64,000 nucleotides of DNA from assembly GCF_001278755.1 (NCBI RefSeq), contig NZ_CP012601.1, positions 1,612,001 through 1,676,000 on the forward strand, read 5' to 3'. The translations under genes were made by a program, and so were the position numbers. The notes below the pieces were generated by a model. The model worked only from the letters and a program-made list of their open reading frames with translations. It searched no databases and was not told the DNA's origin. This document shows positions 46,917-56,225 of the stretch, piece after piece. Origin of the DNA: Bacillus sp. FJAT-22090 (GTDB lineage: Bacteria; Bacillota; Bacilli; Bacillales_A; Planococcaceae). Each line of letters starts with the position of its first letter. Positions within the stretch are counted from its first letter, which is position 1.

Positions 46917-47018
46917 TTACAAATTACTATTAGGAGCTATAAAGAACCAGTATATTAAACCCCAAATAATTCCAGCTAAAAGTAAAATAAGAAACAGAAT
47001 AATGTTTTGTTTTTTCAT
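46917..47018 (-). CDS. 33-residue single-pass membrane miniprotein downstream of lysA
   Basis: MKKQNIILFLILLLAG at the start, then IIWGLIYWFF and a short polar end: a basic N-terminus and one hydrophobic helix. GGAG lies 10 bases before the ATG at 47016-47018, inside the lysA end. It starts 6 bases after the lysA stop, so it probably shares the lysA transcript. Too short for standard gene finders. No family recognised. Confidence 0.6.
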   Translation of the reverse strand: MKKQNIILFLILLLAGIIWGLIYWFFIAPNSNL

Positions 47019-47024
47019 CTTGTT

Positions 47025-48335
47025 TCACTCCTTTTCTAATGATAAAGGAAGGTCAAGATGGACAATATCTTCCAGCGTTTCTCTTCTTACCGCTAATTGA
47101 TGTTTGCCATTTTCCACAAAAACGACTGCAGGTCTTACTAAACGATTGTAATTGCTAGCCATCGAATAGCCATATGCTCCTGTGCAAAACATTGCTAAAA
47201 TATCCCCTGGCTCCGCTTTAGGTAATGAAATTTGTTCAATTAATTTATCACCTGATTCACAACATTTACCAGCGATTGTATAGTTTTCAACATTTTTTTC
47301 ACCCATTTTATTTGCAATAACTGCATCATAAAGTGCTCCATACAATGCTGGTCGAATATTATCGGACATACCACCATCAACTGCTAAATACTTCCGTACA
47401 TCTGGTACTTCTTTTTCAGAACCTATTGTATACAGAGAACTACCTGCATCTCCAACTAGTGATCTGCCTGGTTCAATCCAAATTTCTGGCATTGCCAAGT
47501 TAACTTCTTCCACTAAATCTTTAACAACCTTTATCATTTCTCTCACATAAACAGACGGCTCAAGAGGAGAGTCTTCTTCCGTATATTTAATACCGAAGCC
47601 CCCACCTAAGTTTAATACAGTACACAGGAATCCATAATTATTATACCATTCAATCATTTTTTTGATTAATTTTTCGGCTGCAACTTTAAATCCGATTGTT
47701 TCGAAAATTTGAGATCCAATATGGCAATGCAATCCAAGTAATTGAATATAATCATGTTGATAAACTTCTTGGAACGCTTTGTCAGCTTGTCCATTTAACA
47801 AATCGAATCCGAACTTGGAATCTTGTTGCCCTGTTGTAATATAGTCATGTGTATGTGCTTCTACACCAGGAGTAACACGCAATAGAATATTTACTTTTTG
47901 ATTGTGTTCTTTAGTTAACGTATCCAATAATTCTAATTCATAGAAATTATCTACCACGATACAACCTATTTTATGCTCAAGCGCCAACAATAATTCTTCT
48001 TTGCTTTTATTGTTCCCATGAAAGTGTATACGTTCAACAGGAAATCCAGCTTTTAAAGCGGTGAATAACTCTCCTGCCGAAACGACATCAAGAGATAAAT
48101 TTTCTTGCTTCATTACTTGATACATTGCGACACTTGAAAATGCTTTACTTGCATAGGCAACTTGGGCTTGTACATTTTGTTCTTTAAACGTGTTATTAAA
48201 TCCACGTGCACGCTCTCTAATTAGCGACAAGTCATATACAAATAGTGGTGTCCCATAAGTTTTAGCTAATTCTGTACTGTCGATTCCACCAATTAATAAG
48301 TGTCCTTTTTCATTTACAGCATGCTTTGATACCAT
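47025..48335 (-). CDS. lysA: Diaminopimelate decarboxylase
   Basis: PLP enzyme for the last step of lysine synthesis. The 436-residue product has the PLP-lysine motif VAYASKAF near residue 60, HFHGNNK, GLHCHIGSQI, LNLGGGFGIKY and CESGD with the conserved cysteine. I choose ATG at 48333-48335, eight bases after GGGAG; an ATG two codons earlier is too close. It follows spoVAF, the B. subtilis order. Confidence 0.95.
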   Translation of the reverse strand: MVSKHAVNEKGHLLIGGIDSTELAKTYGTPLFVYDLSLIRERARGFNNTFKEQNVQAQVAYASKAFSSVAMYQVMKQENLSLDVVSAGELFTALKAGFPVERIHFHGNNKSKEELLLALEHKIGCIVVDNFYELELLDTLTKEHNQKVNILLRVTPGVEAHTHDYITTGQQDSKFGFDLLNGQADKAFQEVYQHDYIQLLGLHCHIGSQIFETIGFKVAAEKLIKKMIEWYNNYGFLCTVLNLGGGFGIKYTEEDSPLEPSVYVREMIKVVKDLVEEVNLAMPEIWIEPGRSLVGDAGSSLYTIGSEKEVPDVRKYLAVDGGMSDNIRPALYGALYDAVIANKMGEKNVENYTIAGKCCESGDKLIEQISLPKAEPGDILAMFCTGAYGYSMASNYNRLVRPAVVFVENGKHQLAVRRETLEDIVHLDLPLSLEKE

Positions 48336-48410
48336 CACCATGTCTCCCGCCTCTTTTCCTCTATTTCTATATGAACTTTACCACAGAAAATGAGGCAAAT
48401 GCAATGTTAT

Positions 48411-49859
48411 TCATGACCTTTTGCGAACAGGCGCTCGTGTAATAAAAGGTCTTTTTGCATCTGCAGGCATAGGAAATCTTATAAAAATACGTAAAAAAGC
48501 CTTAGGAAAGAAAGGAACAACTGGCCATAAATAGGGAACATTCAAAGGTTTCACCGAGCACACATACCAAAACAAAATTACAAGAGCGATGAAAAACCCG
48601 TTTACGCCAAATATTGCAGTACTCAACAAAATAAACAATCTGAAAATTTTTGTCGTTATACTTAACTCATAAGATGGAATAGCAAATGTAAAAATTGCAG
48701 TGATTGCTGTATACAAAATTACTTCTGGAATAAACAAACCTACGTCAACAGCCATTTGCCCGATTACCAATGCTGCAATAATTCCCATCGCTGTAGACAA
48801 TGGGGTAGGTGTATGAATCGCTGCCAATCGCAGAAATTCTATACCAACATCTGCAAATAGAATTTGTAATAAAAGTGGTATTTCACTTAGCTTCTTCGGC
48901 CCTAAGAACTCTAATGCTTTAGGGAGAAATTCAGGATGCTTCGCAAATAAATACCACAAAGGTAAAAGAAATAAACTTAGTAGCACTCCTAAGTATCGCA
49001 ACTGTCGTGCAACTGTACCAATTATAGGAGCCTGCCTATATTCTTCGGCATGCTGAAGATGATGAAAAAGTGTTGTCGGAACAATAATGACAGACGGTGA
49101 AGTATCGACAACGATCACAATATGTCCTTCAAGTAAATGAGCTGCTGCAATGTCAGGTCTTTCGGTGAATCTTACAAAAGGCAAAGGATGAAAGCCTTGT
49201 TTAAATAACCATTCCTCCAAGGCTTTATCCGTCATCGTGAACCCGTCATGATTAATTTGTTTTAGCCTATCACGAATCTGACCCAAATTATCTTCATTGG
49301 CTATGCCCTTAATAAAAGTAATTGCTATGTCTGTTTGACCTAAATTTGATACTTGATGTAATTCAAACCGCAAATCGGTATCACGGATTCTTCTTCTGAT
49401 TAATGCCGTATTTTGTACGATATTCTCTGTAAAGCCATCCCGAGAACCCCTTACTACTTTTTCATTATCTGGCTCTTCTGGCTGTCTACCTGGATATGAT
49501 CTTACATCTATCGTATATACAGAGCCATTTTTTAATATAAATGTAACTTGTCCACTAAGAAGTGCTGCAAGCCATTTTTCCTTCGAATCATATTCTGTAA
49601 TGGCGTGATAAGGAAAGTAATGCTCCATTACTCTATTCTCATCTAAATCTGTATGCCAATTATTATCTTGGACATTTGTTAACAATTCAGTAAGCACTAG
49701 CCCATCTACTAGACCATTTATATAGACAAGCAGTACTGGAAATTCGTATAAATGGGTATGCAATATTCCCACATCATACGATTCATTGACGCCAAACTTT
49801 TCTTTTAAGTACTCTTCTGCTTCTGACATATTAGAAAATAGCGGTTTCGTTTTAATCAC
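48411..49859 (-). CDS. spoVAF: Stage V sporulation protein AF
   Basis: GerA-family (GerxA-like) spore membrane protein. The 482-residue product has a soluble N-terminal half and about five helices after residue 290, with the conserved PVWYL-like entry and PIIGTVARQLRYLG. In B. subtilis it is the last gene of the spoVA operon. Here it follows sigF directly: GTG at 49857-49859 overlaps the sigF stop (GTGA). spoVAA-AE are not in this window. Confidence 0.92.
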   Translation of the reverse strand: MIKTKPLFSNMSEAEEYLKEKFGVNESYDVGILHTHLYEFPVLLVYINGLVDGLVLTELLTNVQDNNWHTDLDENRVMEHYFPYHAITEYDSKEKWLAALLSGQVTFILKNGSVYTIDVRSYPGRQPEEPDNEKVVRGSRDGFTENIVQNTALIRRRIRDTDLRFELHQVSNLGQTDIAITFIKGIANEDNLGQIRDRLKQINHDGFTMTDKALEEWLFKQGFHPLPFVRFTERPDIAAAHLLEGHIVIVVDTSPSVIIVPTTLFHHLQHAEEYRQAPIIGTVARQLRYLGVLLSLFLLPLWYLFAKHPEFLPKALEFLGPKKLSEIPLLLQILFADVGIEFLRLAAIHTPTPLSTAMGIIAALVIGQMAVDVGLFIPEVILYTAITAIFTFAIPSYELSITTKIFRLFILLSTAIFGVNGFFIALVILFWYVCSVKPLNVPYLWPVVPFFPKAFLRIFIRFPMPADAKRPFITRAPVRKRS

Positions 49860-50644
49860 CCATCTTTTGCTTTTGGATTATGCGCAAAACCAGCAGGTAC
49901 CAACCAAGTTTTAAGCTGAGTTAAGATTTTCTTCTCTAATCTTGAGACTTGTACTTGAGATATACCTAATCGTTCTGCAATATCGCTTTGAGTACAGTCT
50001 AGGTAATATCGCAAATAAATAATCATCTGTTCTCTTTTTTCTAACTTTTCTACTAGTTCTCTAAGCGGTATATGATCAAATGACTTTTCAGAGCGCTCAT
50101 CTTTCATTTGATCCATCAAAGTCAAAGCATCTCCACTTTCATTTTCATATAGTTGTTCTTGTAACGAAGCTGGATCTCTTAATGCATCTGTTGCCATGAC
50201 TATTTCTTCTCTTGAAACTTCTAAAATACTTGCTAGTTCAAGTATAGTCGGTTGTCGTTCATGCTTTTTCATGAAGTCATCTGTTGCGTGACGGATTTTA
50301 AAATTCAGCTCTCGAATGGAACGACTAATTTTAACCATCCCATCATCTCTTAAGAATCTTTGAATTTCTCCAATAATCATCGGAACTGCATACGTGGAAA
50401 ACTTAACTTCATAACTAAGGTCAAACTTATCGACGGACTTCATTAACCCAATACAACCAATTTGAAACAAATCTTCTAAGTCGGCCCCTCTTGATGCAAA
50501 CCGTTGCACAATAGACCAAACAAGCCTCGTATTACCCTCAATCATCTGCTGTCTCGCTAATTTATCACCTGATTGCGATAAAGCAATTAACTCCCTCATT
50601 TTTTCTTGTGTAAGTAAAGTAGTCGGCTTATTATTCATCATCAT
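49856..50644 (-). CDS. sigF: RNA polymerase sigma-F factor
   Basis: First forespore-specific sigma factor. The 262-residue product has region 2 (NTRLVWSIVQRF, DLEDLFQIGCIGLMKSVDKFD, STYAVPMIIGEIQRFLRDDG), region 3, and region 4 (LGISQVQVSRLEKKIL). The ATG overlaps the spoIIAB stop as TAATG. Activity is controlled by SpoIIAB and SpoIIAA encoded just upstream. Confidence 0.97.
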   Translation of the reverse strand: MMMNNKPTTLLTQEKMRELIALSQSGDKLARQQMIEGNTRLVWSIVQRFASRGADLEDLFQIGCIGLMKSVDKFDLSYEVKFSTYAVPMIIGEIQRFLRDDGMVKISRSIRELNFKIRHATDDFMKKHERQPTILELASILEVSREEIVMATDALRDPASLQEQLYENESGDALTLMDQMKDERSEKSFDHIPLRELVEKLEKREQMIIYLRYYLDCTQSDIAERLGISQVQVSRLEKKILTQLKTWLVPAGFAHNPKAKDG

Positions 50645-51090
50645 TAGACAATCCTACATGACTCTTGAATTGGTACAAATTTCTTCGTAATGGTTACCGT
50701 TGTCCCCCTATCAGGAATAGAGTAAATGTCCACGTCATCACTAAAGCTTTCCATAATGGTAAACCCCATTCCAGAACGTTCTTCCTCCGGTTTCGTTGTA
50801 AAAAGAGGCTCACGTGCTTGATTGATATCTCGAATTCCTCTGCCAGAGTCAACAATAGAAACAACTATTTCTCTACCTATTCTTTGCGCATGAATTTCTA
50901 TTTTCCCAACACCATCTTCGTCGTATCCATGAACAATTGCATTTGTTACCGCTTCTGAAATAACTGTTTTAAATTCCGATAATTCCTCAATGGTTGGATC
51001 AATTTCAGCAATAAAGCTAGACATTACCATTCTAGCTAACGCTTCATTCTCACTTTTGGCAATAAAAGATAATGTGATCTCATTGTCCAT
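50644..51090 (-). CDS. spoIIAB: Anti-sigma-F factor and protein kinase SpoIIAB
   Basis: Binds SigF and also phosphorylates SpoIIAA. The 148-residue GHKL protein has the N box (EAVTNAIVHGY), G1 (DSGRGI) and G2 (RSGMGFTIM). The ATG at 51088-51090 follows TAGGGGG and overlaps the spoIIAA end by 11 bases. Confidence 0.97.
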   Translation of the reverse strand: MDNEITLSFIAKSENEALARMVMSSFIAEIDPTIEELSEFKTVISEAVTNAIVHGYDEDGVGKIEIHAQRIGREIVVSIVDSGRGIRDINQAREPLFTTKPEEERSGMGFTIMESFSDDVDIYSIPDRGTTVTITKKFVPIQESCRIV

Positions 51091-51436
51091 AAACGATTCC
51101 CCCTAAATTTGACATAATTTCAATTTCTGATTCGTTATAAATATATGGGCTTAAACCTGCAAACTCGAAAATTTTCTTCATCGTAGGGGATGGATTTACA
51201 ATAATTGTTTGTCCATCTACTGGTGCAAGTTCGCGCATTCTACCAAGAATTAGACCGATTCCAGAGCTGTCCATAAAATGTAAATCTTTTAAATTCCAAA
51301 CTATTACTTTAATAGAACCATTTTTGATCATCGGTACTATCTCATTGCGTATATCATGAGTTCCATGATGATCTAATTCACCTTTTAATCGAATAATAAT
51401 TATTTCGTCTCCGACTTTTTCTACTTCGTGATACAT
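51080..51436 (-). CDS. spoIIAA: Anti-sigma factor antagonist SpoIIAA
   Basis: STAS-domain protein that frees SigF when dephosphorylated. The 118-residue product has the phosphorylated serine in FMDSSGIGLILG. The ATG at 51434-51436 follows GAGGAGG; a longer reading adds 11 non-conserved residues. It heads the operon, and dacF, which precedes it in B. subtilis, is absent. Confidence 0.97.
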   Translation of the reverse strand: MYHEVEKVGDEIIIIRLKGELDHHGTHDIRNEIVPMIKNGSIKVIVWNLKDLHFMDSSGIGLILGRMRELAPVDGQTIIVNPSPTMKKIFEFAGLSPYIYNESEIEIMSNLGGIVYGQ

Positions 51437-51460
51437 AAAATCGCCTCCTCTGATAGCGCT

Positions 51461-51488
51461 ATTCAACATTCACAAATGAAAATCCTTG
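51461..51488 (-). promoter_or_regulatory. Candidate sigma-H promoter for the spoIIA operon
   Basis: On the minus strand CAAGGATTT, 14 bases, then TGAAT. It matches the sigma-H pattern RWAGGANNT-14-HGAAT except the first base. B. subtilis spoIIA is sigma-H dependent. The leader would be about 20 bases. Confidence 0.55.
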
Positions 51489-51590
51489 CGCTTGACAAAA
51501 GTAGAAAAAATCATTGTTTTTTAGTTCATTTTCGACAAAGAATTATTCATTCCTAGTATAGGAATATTATTCTATTTCTAAACAAAAAAT

Positions 51591-51632
51591 AGGCATCTCG
51601 CAAAAGTTTTTTTAAACTTTCGCAAGATGCCT
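51591..51632 (-). terminator. Terminator of deoB-pdp
   Basis: A long stem (AGGCATCTTGCGAAAGTTT with one mismatch) around a T/A loop, followed on the minus strand by a six-T run. Confidence 0.9.
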
Positions 51633-51645
51633 ACTTGTAATAAAT

Positions 51646-52950
51646 TTAAGCTGTTATAATTTCATAAATAAGTGGTGGGGCTTCTTTTTGTGTATCTGCA
51701 ATTTCAATGTTAGCAGTTAATTTGTCTAATACTTCTTGTACATTTTCTGTATTAGCATATAGGGTTGCAAGTGATTCGCCCTTCTTAACGTAATCACCAA
51801 CTTTTTTCTGTAATACAATACCTACTGCAAGGTCGATCTCTGACTCTTTCGTAGCTCGCCCTGCTCCTAATAGCATTGCTGCAGTACCAATTTCATCTGC
51901 TTCCATGAACGTGATAAAACCATCCTGTTTAGCTGGAACATTAATGGTATATTTTGCTTGAGGTAACAATGAAATATCATCAATAATCGCATCGTTCCCA
52001 CCTTGACTCTTAATAAACCTTTTAAAAATATCTAAAGCAGTACCGTCTTCTATAACTTTTAGGAGCATCTCTCTTGCTTCCTCTAACGAATCGGCTTTTT
52101 CTCCTACCACAACCATTTGGCTTCCTAAAGTCAAGCAAAGTTCCGTTAAATCTTTTGGTCCTTTTCCTTTAAGCGTTTCAATCGCTTCAATGACCTCTAG
52201 TGCATTTCCAATCGCATACCCCAAAGGCTGACTCATGTCTGAAATGATAGCCATTGTCTTTCTTCCGACATTATTACCGATGCGCACCATTGCTTTTGCA
52301 AGCTCTCTAGCATCTTCTGTCGTTTTCATGAATGCTCCCTCGCCAGTTTTTACGTCTAAAACGATTGCTCCTGCTCCAGCTGCAATCTTTTTGCTCATAA
52401 TGGAACTTGCGATAAGCGGTATACTATTTACGGTCCCAGTTACATCACGAAGTGCATATAACTTCTTATCCGCAGGAGTTAAATTACCACTTTGACCAAT
52501 AACAGCGAGTTTAAGTTCGTTGACTTGTTTCTCAAACTGTTGTGGAGAAAGCTCAACATGAAACCCTTCAATTGCTTCTAGTTTATCGATAGTACCGCCA
52601 GTATGACCTAGACCTCGTCCACTCATTTTAGCAACAGGAACGCCACACGCAGCAACTAACGGACCTAGTACAAGTGTAGTTGTATCGCCAACTCCCCCGG
52701 TTGAGTGTTTATCTACTTTTATCCCTTCAATAGCAGACAAATCTATCTGCTCCCCTGAGTTTACCATTGCAAGCGTTAGATTCGCTCTCTCTTCATCATT
52801 CATATCTTGAAAGAAAATAGCCATTAGGAACGCACTGACTTGATAGTCTGGAATGGTATTATTCGTATATCCTTGTATAAAGAAGTCTATTTCAGCTTTC
52901 GTTAAAGAATTTCCGTCTCTTTTCTTTTCAATAATATCAATCATTCTCAT
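51646..52950 (-). CDS. pdp: Pyrimidine-nucleoside phosphorylase
   Basis: Phosphorolysis of uridine, thymidine and deoxyuridine. The 434-residue product has the family motif [18 protein letters not shown] and [12 protein letters not shown]. The ATG at 52948-52950 follows AGGGCGGG. It begins 16 bases after deoB, forming a nucleoside salvage pair; B. subtilis has pupG beside deoB instead. Confidence 0.95.
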   Translation of the reverse strand: MRMIDIIEKKRDGNSLTKAEIDFFIQGYTNNTIPDYQVSAFLMAIFFQDMNDEERANLTLAMVNSGEQIDLSAIEGIKVDKHSTGGVGDTTTLVLGPLVAACGVPVAKMSGRGLGHTGGTIDKLEAIEGFHVELSPQQFEKQVNELKLAVIGQSGNLTPADKKLYALRDVTGTVNSIPLIASSIMSKKIAAGAGAIVLDVKTGEGAFMKTTEDARELAKAMVRIGNNVGRKTMAIISDMSQPLGYAIGNALEVIEAIETLKGKGPKDLTELCLTLGSQMVVVGEKADSLEEAREMLLKVIEDGTALDIFKRFIKSQGGNDAIIDDISLLPQAKYTINVPAKQDGFITFMEADEIGTAAMLLGAGRATKESEIDLAVGIVLQKKVGDYVKKGESLATLYANTENVQEVLDKLTANIEIADTQKEAPPLIYEIITA

Positions 52951-52966
52951 TGTTTTGACCCGCCCT

Positions 52967-54145
52967 TTATTTTAGTAAGGATAAAAAGCTTTCTCCAAAT
53001 TTCGTTTTTGATACTCCAAAGTTTTCGGCAATAGTTGCCCCGATATCAGCAAATGTGTTACGTAAAGGAAGTTCTTTCATCTCTTTTAACAGTGGAGAAT
53101 ATACTGTCAAAGGAACAAATTCACGTGTATGGTCCGTTCCCGGCATTGTAGGATCATTCCCATGATCTGCAGTAATAATCAATAAATCTTCTTCTGTTAA
53201 CTTTGGTAAGACTTCTGTTAAGCGTGCGTCAAACTCTTCTAAAGCTTTCCCATATCCAAGTGGATCACGGCGATGCCCAAATGATGCATCAAAATCTACT
53301 AAATTTAAAAAGCTTATGCCAGTAAAGTCTTTGTCTAATGTTGTGATGAACTTATCCATTCCATCCATATTATCTTTCGTGCGTTCGGTAGAAGTTATTC
53401 CTTCCCCATTAAATATGTCGTTTATTTTGCCTAAAGCTATCACATCTAAACCAGCATCTTGTAATTCATTCATAACTGTTCTTCCAAAGGGCTTTAAAGC
53501 ATAATCATGTCTATTGGATGTTCGTATGAAGTTTCCAGGTTCTCCGATAAATGGACGTGCAATAATTCTTCCAACTAAATATTCAGGTGAGAGAGTTAGT
53601 TCTCTTGCAATTTCACAAATCCGATATAGTTCTTCAAGTGGAACTATTTCTTCATGTGCAGCTATTTGGAGTACTGGATCAGCTGAAGTATACACAATAA
53701 TTGCTCCAGTTTTCATATGTTCTTCACCAAGTTCGTCTAGTATTGCAGTACCACTAGCAGGTTTATTACCAATTACCTTACGTCCAGTTTTTTCTTCTAA
53801 AGCTGAGATTAATTCTTCTGTAAATCCATTAGGATATACTTTGAAAGGTTTATCGATGTTTAAACCCATGATTTCCCAATGACCCGTCATAGTATCCTTT
53901 CCTACAGAAGCTTCTTGCATTTTTCCATAATACGCTGAAGGATGCTGGACAGGTGAAATACCTTTTATCGTTTCAATATTTCCTAACCCTAGTTTTTGCA
54001 TCTCTGGCATGTTCAAGCCGTTCATTTTTTCAGCAATATGTCCTAAGGTATGTGATCCTGCATCCCCAAATGCTTCCGCATCTGGTGCCTCACCTATTCC
54101 AACTGAGTCCATGACGATGACATGGATACGTTTAAATTTACTCAT
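52967..54145 (-). CDS. deoB: Phosphopentomutase
   Basis: Interconverts (deoxy)ribose-1- and -5-phosphate, linking nucleoside breakdown to the pentose pathway. The 392-residue product has alkaline-phosphatase-fold metal motifs [34 protein letters not shown] and [10 protein letters not shown]. The ATG at 54143-54145 follows GGGAGGG. A palindrome lies in its upstream region. Confidence 0.95.
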   Translation of the reverse strand: MSKFKRIHVIVMDSVGIGEAPDAEAFGDAGSHTLGHIAEKMNGLNMPEMQKLGLGNIETIKGISPVQHPSAYYGKMQEASVGKDTMTGHWEIMGLNIDKPFKVYPNGFTEELISALEEKTGRKVIGNKPASGTAILDELGEEHMKTGAIIVYTSADPVLQIAAHEEIVPLEELYRICEIARELTLSPEYLVGRIIARPFIGEPGNFIRTSNRHDYALKPFGRTVMNELQDAGLDVIALGKINDIFNGEGITSTERTKDNMDGMDKFITTLDKDFTGISFLNLVDFDASFGHRRDPLGYGKALEEFDARLTEVLPKLTEEDLLIITADHGNDPTMPGTDHTREFVPLTVYSPLLKEMKELPLRNTFADIGATIAENFGVSKTKFGESFLSLLK

Positions 54146-54200
54146 CTTATTCCCTCCCACTATTTACTTCTAGTTTACCAAAATTTTTAATAAAGTACAG

Positions 54201-54214
54201 GTCAGACCTCTGAC
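54201..54214. promoter_or_regulatory. Palindrome overlapping the putative deoB-pdp promoter
   Basis: GTCAGA and TCTGAC arms separated by two bases. On the minus strand it overlaps TTGTCA, 16 bases, TTTATT, a possible promoter. A repressor bound here would block it. No regulator gene is adjacent. Confidence 0.4.
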
Positions 54215-54225
54215 AAATTTTAAAG

Positions 54226-55128
54226 TTATGCTCTTGGATGAAATTGTCTATAAACTTCTTTTAAACGAGTTTTACTTACATGTGTATATATTTGTGTCGT
54301 TGAAATATCTGCATGACCAAGCATCTCTTGAACCGCTCGTAAATCGGCTCCATTTTCAATCAAATGAGTAGCAAAAGTGTGCCGAAGTACGTGTGGAGTG
54401 ATTTCTTTTGTTATTCCTGCATTCATAGCATGCATTTTTAACAACTTCCATATCCCTTGTCTAGTTAATCTTTTTCCTCTTTGATTAATAAAAATGGCAT
54501 CCGTCTTCTCAGTAGCTTTTAATAATTTTGGACGTGCCTCTTCAATATAATTTTGGCACGCTTTTATAGCTGCTCCACCTAATGGAATAATACGCTCTTT
54601 CCCACCTTTTCCAAAGCAACGAACAAATCCCATAGTTAAATGTAAGTCTTCCAAATTCAAATTTAGACACTCACTAATACGCATACCACTTGCATACATT
54701 AATTCAAACATTGCTAAATCTCGTTTACCTTGAGGCTTTGAAACGTCGATACTACTTAATAAATTGTTTAATTCTTCTACGGAAAGGAAATTTGGTAATT
54801 TTTGATCCATCTGTGGAATTTCCAAATGGATGGTGGGATCCTGGTTTGTCACTTTATCTCTCAACAAAAATTGATGAAACGAACGAATCGAAGAAATATG
54901 TCTAGCAATAGATCTTGGACTTTTCCCTTCTGACTTTAACTTTCGTAAGTGAATAAGAATATTCTGGCGCTCTACTTCATCTAAACTATGTAATTTTTGT
55001 TCGTTAAAAATATGATTTATATAATCCATTAAATCTTTTTTATAGGATATTAGTGTGTTATCTGCCAATTGACGTTCAATCCGTAAAAAATGCAAATAAT
55101 CTTCTAATTGAAGCATTCCTTTTTTCAT
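54226..55128 (-). CDS. xerD: Tyrosine recombinase XerD
   Basis: Resolves chromosome dimers at dif with its partner CodV/XerC. The 300-residue product has the SAM-like N-terminal domain and the catalytic residues in ASGMRISE, HVLRHTFATHL, GHADISTTQIYTHV. The ATG at 55126-55128 follows AAGGAGG. It is not linked to an integrase-type element; fur lies upstream as in B. subtilis. Confidence 0.95.
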   Translation of the reverse strand: MKKGMLQLEDYLHFLRIERQLADNTLISYKKDLMDYINHIFNEQKLHSLDEVERQNILIHLRKLKSEGKSPRSIARHISSIRSFHQFLLRDKVTNQDPTIHLEIPQMDQKLPNFLSVEELNNLLSSIDVSKPQGKRDLAMFELMYASGMRISECLNLNLEDLHLTMGFVRCFGKGGKERIIPLGGAAIKACQNYIEEARPKLLKATEKTDAIFINQRGKRLTRQGIWKLLKMHAMNAGITKEITPHVLRHTFATHLIENGADLRAVQEMLGHADISTTQIYTHVSKTRLKEVYRQFHPRA

Positions 55129-55150
55129 TGTTTACCTCCTTATAAAAAAA

Positions 55151-55171
55151 AGGATAGCAATTTGCTATCCT
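55151..55171 (-). terminator. Terminator of fur
   Basis: AGGATAGCA and TGCTATCCT around three bases, followed on the minus strand by eight T. Confidence 0.9.
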
Positions 55172-55200
55172 CAGATTGTTGATAAATACTTCCTTTAAAT

Positions 55201-55641
55201 CTATTTATCTTGGCAACGGTGGCATATTCCGTGAAAAGTTAATCGATGGTCCTTAATTATGAAATTCCATTTTTTTTCAACGATCGCTTCCACGTCTTCT
55301 AATAAATCTTCTTGAATTTCATCTACTGCTCCACATTCAATACAAACAAGATGGTGGTGAAAATGAGCGGCTCCCTCTTGTCTTAAATCATAACGCGATA
55401 CGCCATCTCCAAATTGAATCTTATCGACAACATTCAATTCATTTAATAATTCTAATGTACGATAAACTGTAGCAAGCCCTATGTCAGGAGATTTCTCTCT
55501 AACTAGTAAAAATACATCCTCAGCACTTAAATGATCTTCTTCATTTTCAAGCAATACTCGGACTGTCGCTTCGCGCTGTGGCGTCAGTTTATAGCTCGCA
55601 CCAGATAATTGTTTTTTTATACGATCAATACGGCTTTCCAT
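55201..55641 (-). CDS. fur: Ferric uptake regulator family protein (Fur)
   Basis: Iron-dependent repressor of 146 residues with the winged-helix region (KLTPQREATVRVLL, GLATVYRTLELL) and metal-binding HFHHHLVCIECG and CHRC. Sites alone cannot exclude a Zur or PerR role; the xerD-fur order supports Fur. The ATG at 55639-55641 follows AGGAGG, and a 21-codon upstream extension is rejected. Confidence 0.93.
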   Translation of the reverse strand: MESRIDRIKKQLSGASYKLTPQREATVRVLLENEEDHLSAEDVFLLVREKSPDIGLATVYRTLELLNELNVVDKIQFGDGVSRYDLRQEGAAHFHHHLVCIECGAVDEIQEDLLEDVEAIVEKKWNFIIKDHRLTFHGICHRCQDK

Positions 55642-55665
55642 ATGACGCCTCCTTAAACTTCTTAC

Positions 55666-55695
55666 ATTATACCAAATAGTGAATTCTAATGACAA
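55666..55695 (-). promoter_or_regulatory. Sigma-A promoter of fur
   Basis: TTGTCA, 18 bases, TATAAT on the minus strand, about 25-55 bases upstream of the fur ATG. Confidence 0.7.
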
Positions 55696-55705
55696 GAGAT
55701 TCACA

Positions 55706-55720
55706 CGATAATAATTATTA
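55706..55720. promoter_or_regulatory. Fur-box-like site upstream of fur
   Basis: CGATAATAATTATTA matches the 7-1-7 box TGATAATNATTATCA at 12-13 of 15 positions. It lies 11 bases upstream of the fur -35 element, fitting autoregulation, but the region is AT-rich so chance matches are possible. Confidence 0.45.
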
Positions 55721-55727
55721 ATAAAAA

Positions 55728-56225
55728 CTAATTATTAAATAATACAAATGGTATAACAAAGAACTCTATAATTATAATAATTATATAGAAGGACAACGTA
55801 AACAAATTAACCCGATTTGCTAGAGCTAGAAGAAGGATGCAATATACTAATTGAAACGGAAACCACCAAAACACGTATGGATAAGTGGATTCTTGGGTTT
55901 GTAATAGATAACTAGAACAAAAACCATAAAAAGTAATCTTAAATGCACAAATAACTAATATTAGTTTTCGTAAATATCGGTGTTGATAAAATAAAAAAAA
56001 TACAACTGCTATCATCAAGTGCGGAAAAATAGTTTCTAGAAAAGTAGGTTGTTCTGCCAAGAGAACACGAGCGTCCAAGAGATTAATAATCCATTGCTGT
56101 TGTTCTGTAGTACTTTTTTCGAATAGTATTAAACCACCAATAAAACTAAATACGAGCACGCATAATGAAATGAAAATAGTATAAGTCTGGTTCGATTTGA
56201 ACACCTCCCTATCTATTTCCATCAT
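55728..56225 (-). CDS. spoIIM: Polytopic membrane protein, probably a divergent SpoIIM
   Basis: About 165 residues with five hydrophobic helices (about 18-38, 70-85, 90-112, 121-141, 147-167 counted from an upstream TTG). B. subtilis has spoIIM, an engulfment protein, upstream of fur, and the opening FKSNQTYTIFI recalls its N-terminus by eye only. The start is unclear: ATG codons at 56223-56225 and 56220-56222 have no ribosome site, and a strong GGGAGGTG at 56204-56211 is followed only by non-start codons, unless its own GTG is used. Confidence 0.5.
   Translation of the reverse strand: MMEIDREVFKSNQTYTIFISLCVLVFSFIGGLILFEKSTTEQQQWIINLLDARVLLAEQPTFLETIFPHLMIAVVFFLFYQHRYLRKLILVICAFKITFYGFCSSYLLQTQESTYPYVFWWFPFQLVYCILLLALANRVNLFTLSFYIIIIIIEFFVIPFVLFNN

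Noticed and set aside
54226..55128. xerD as an integrase marking a mobile element
   Set aside because: It is the housekeeping XerD in its normal place next to fur, with no cargo or attachment repeats.
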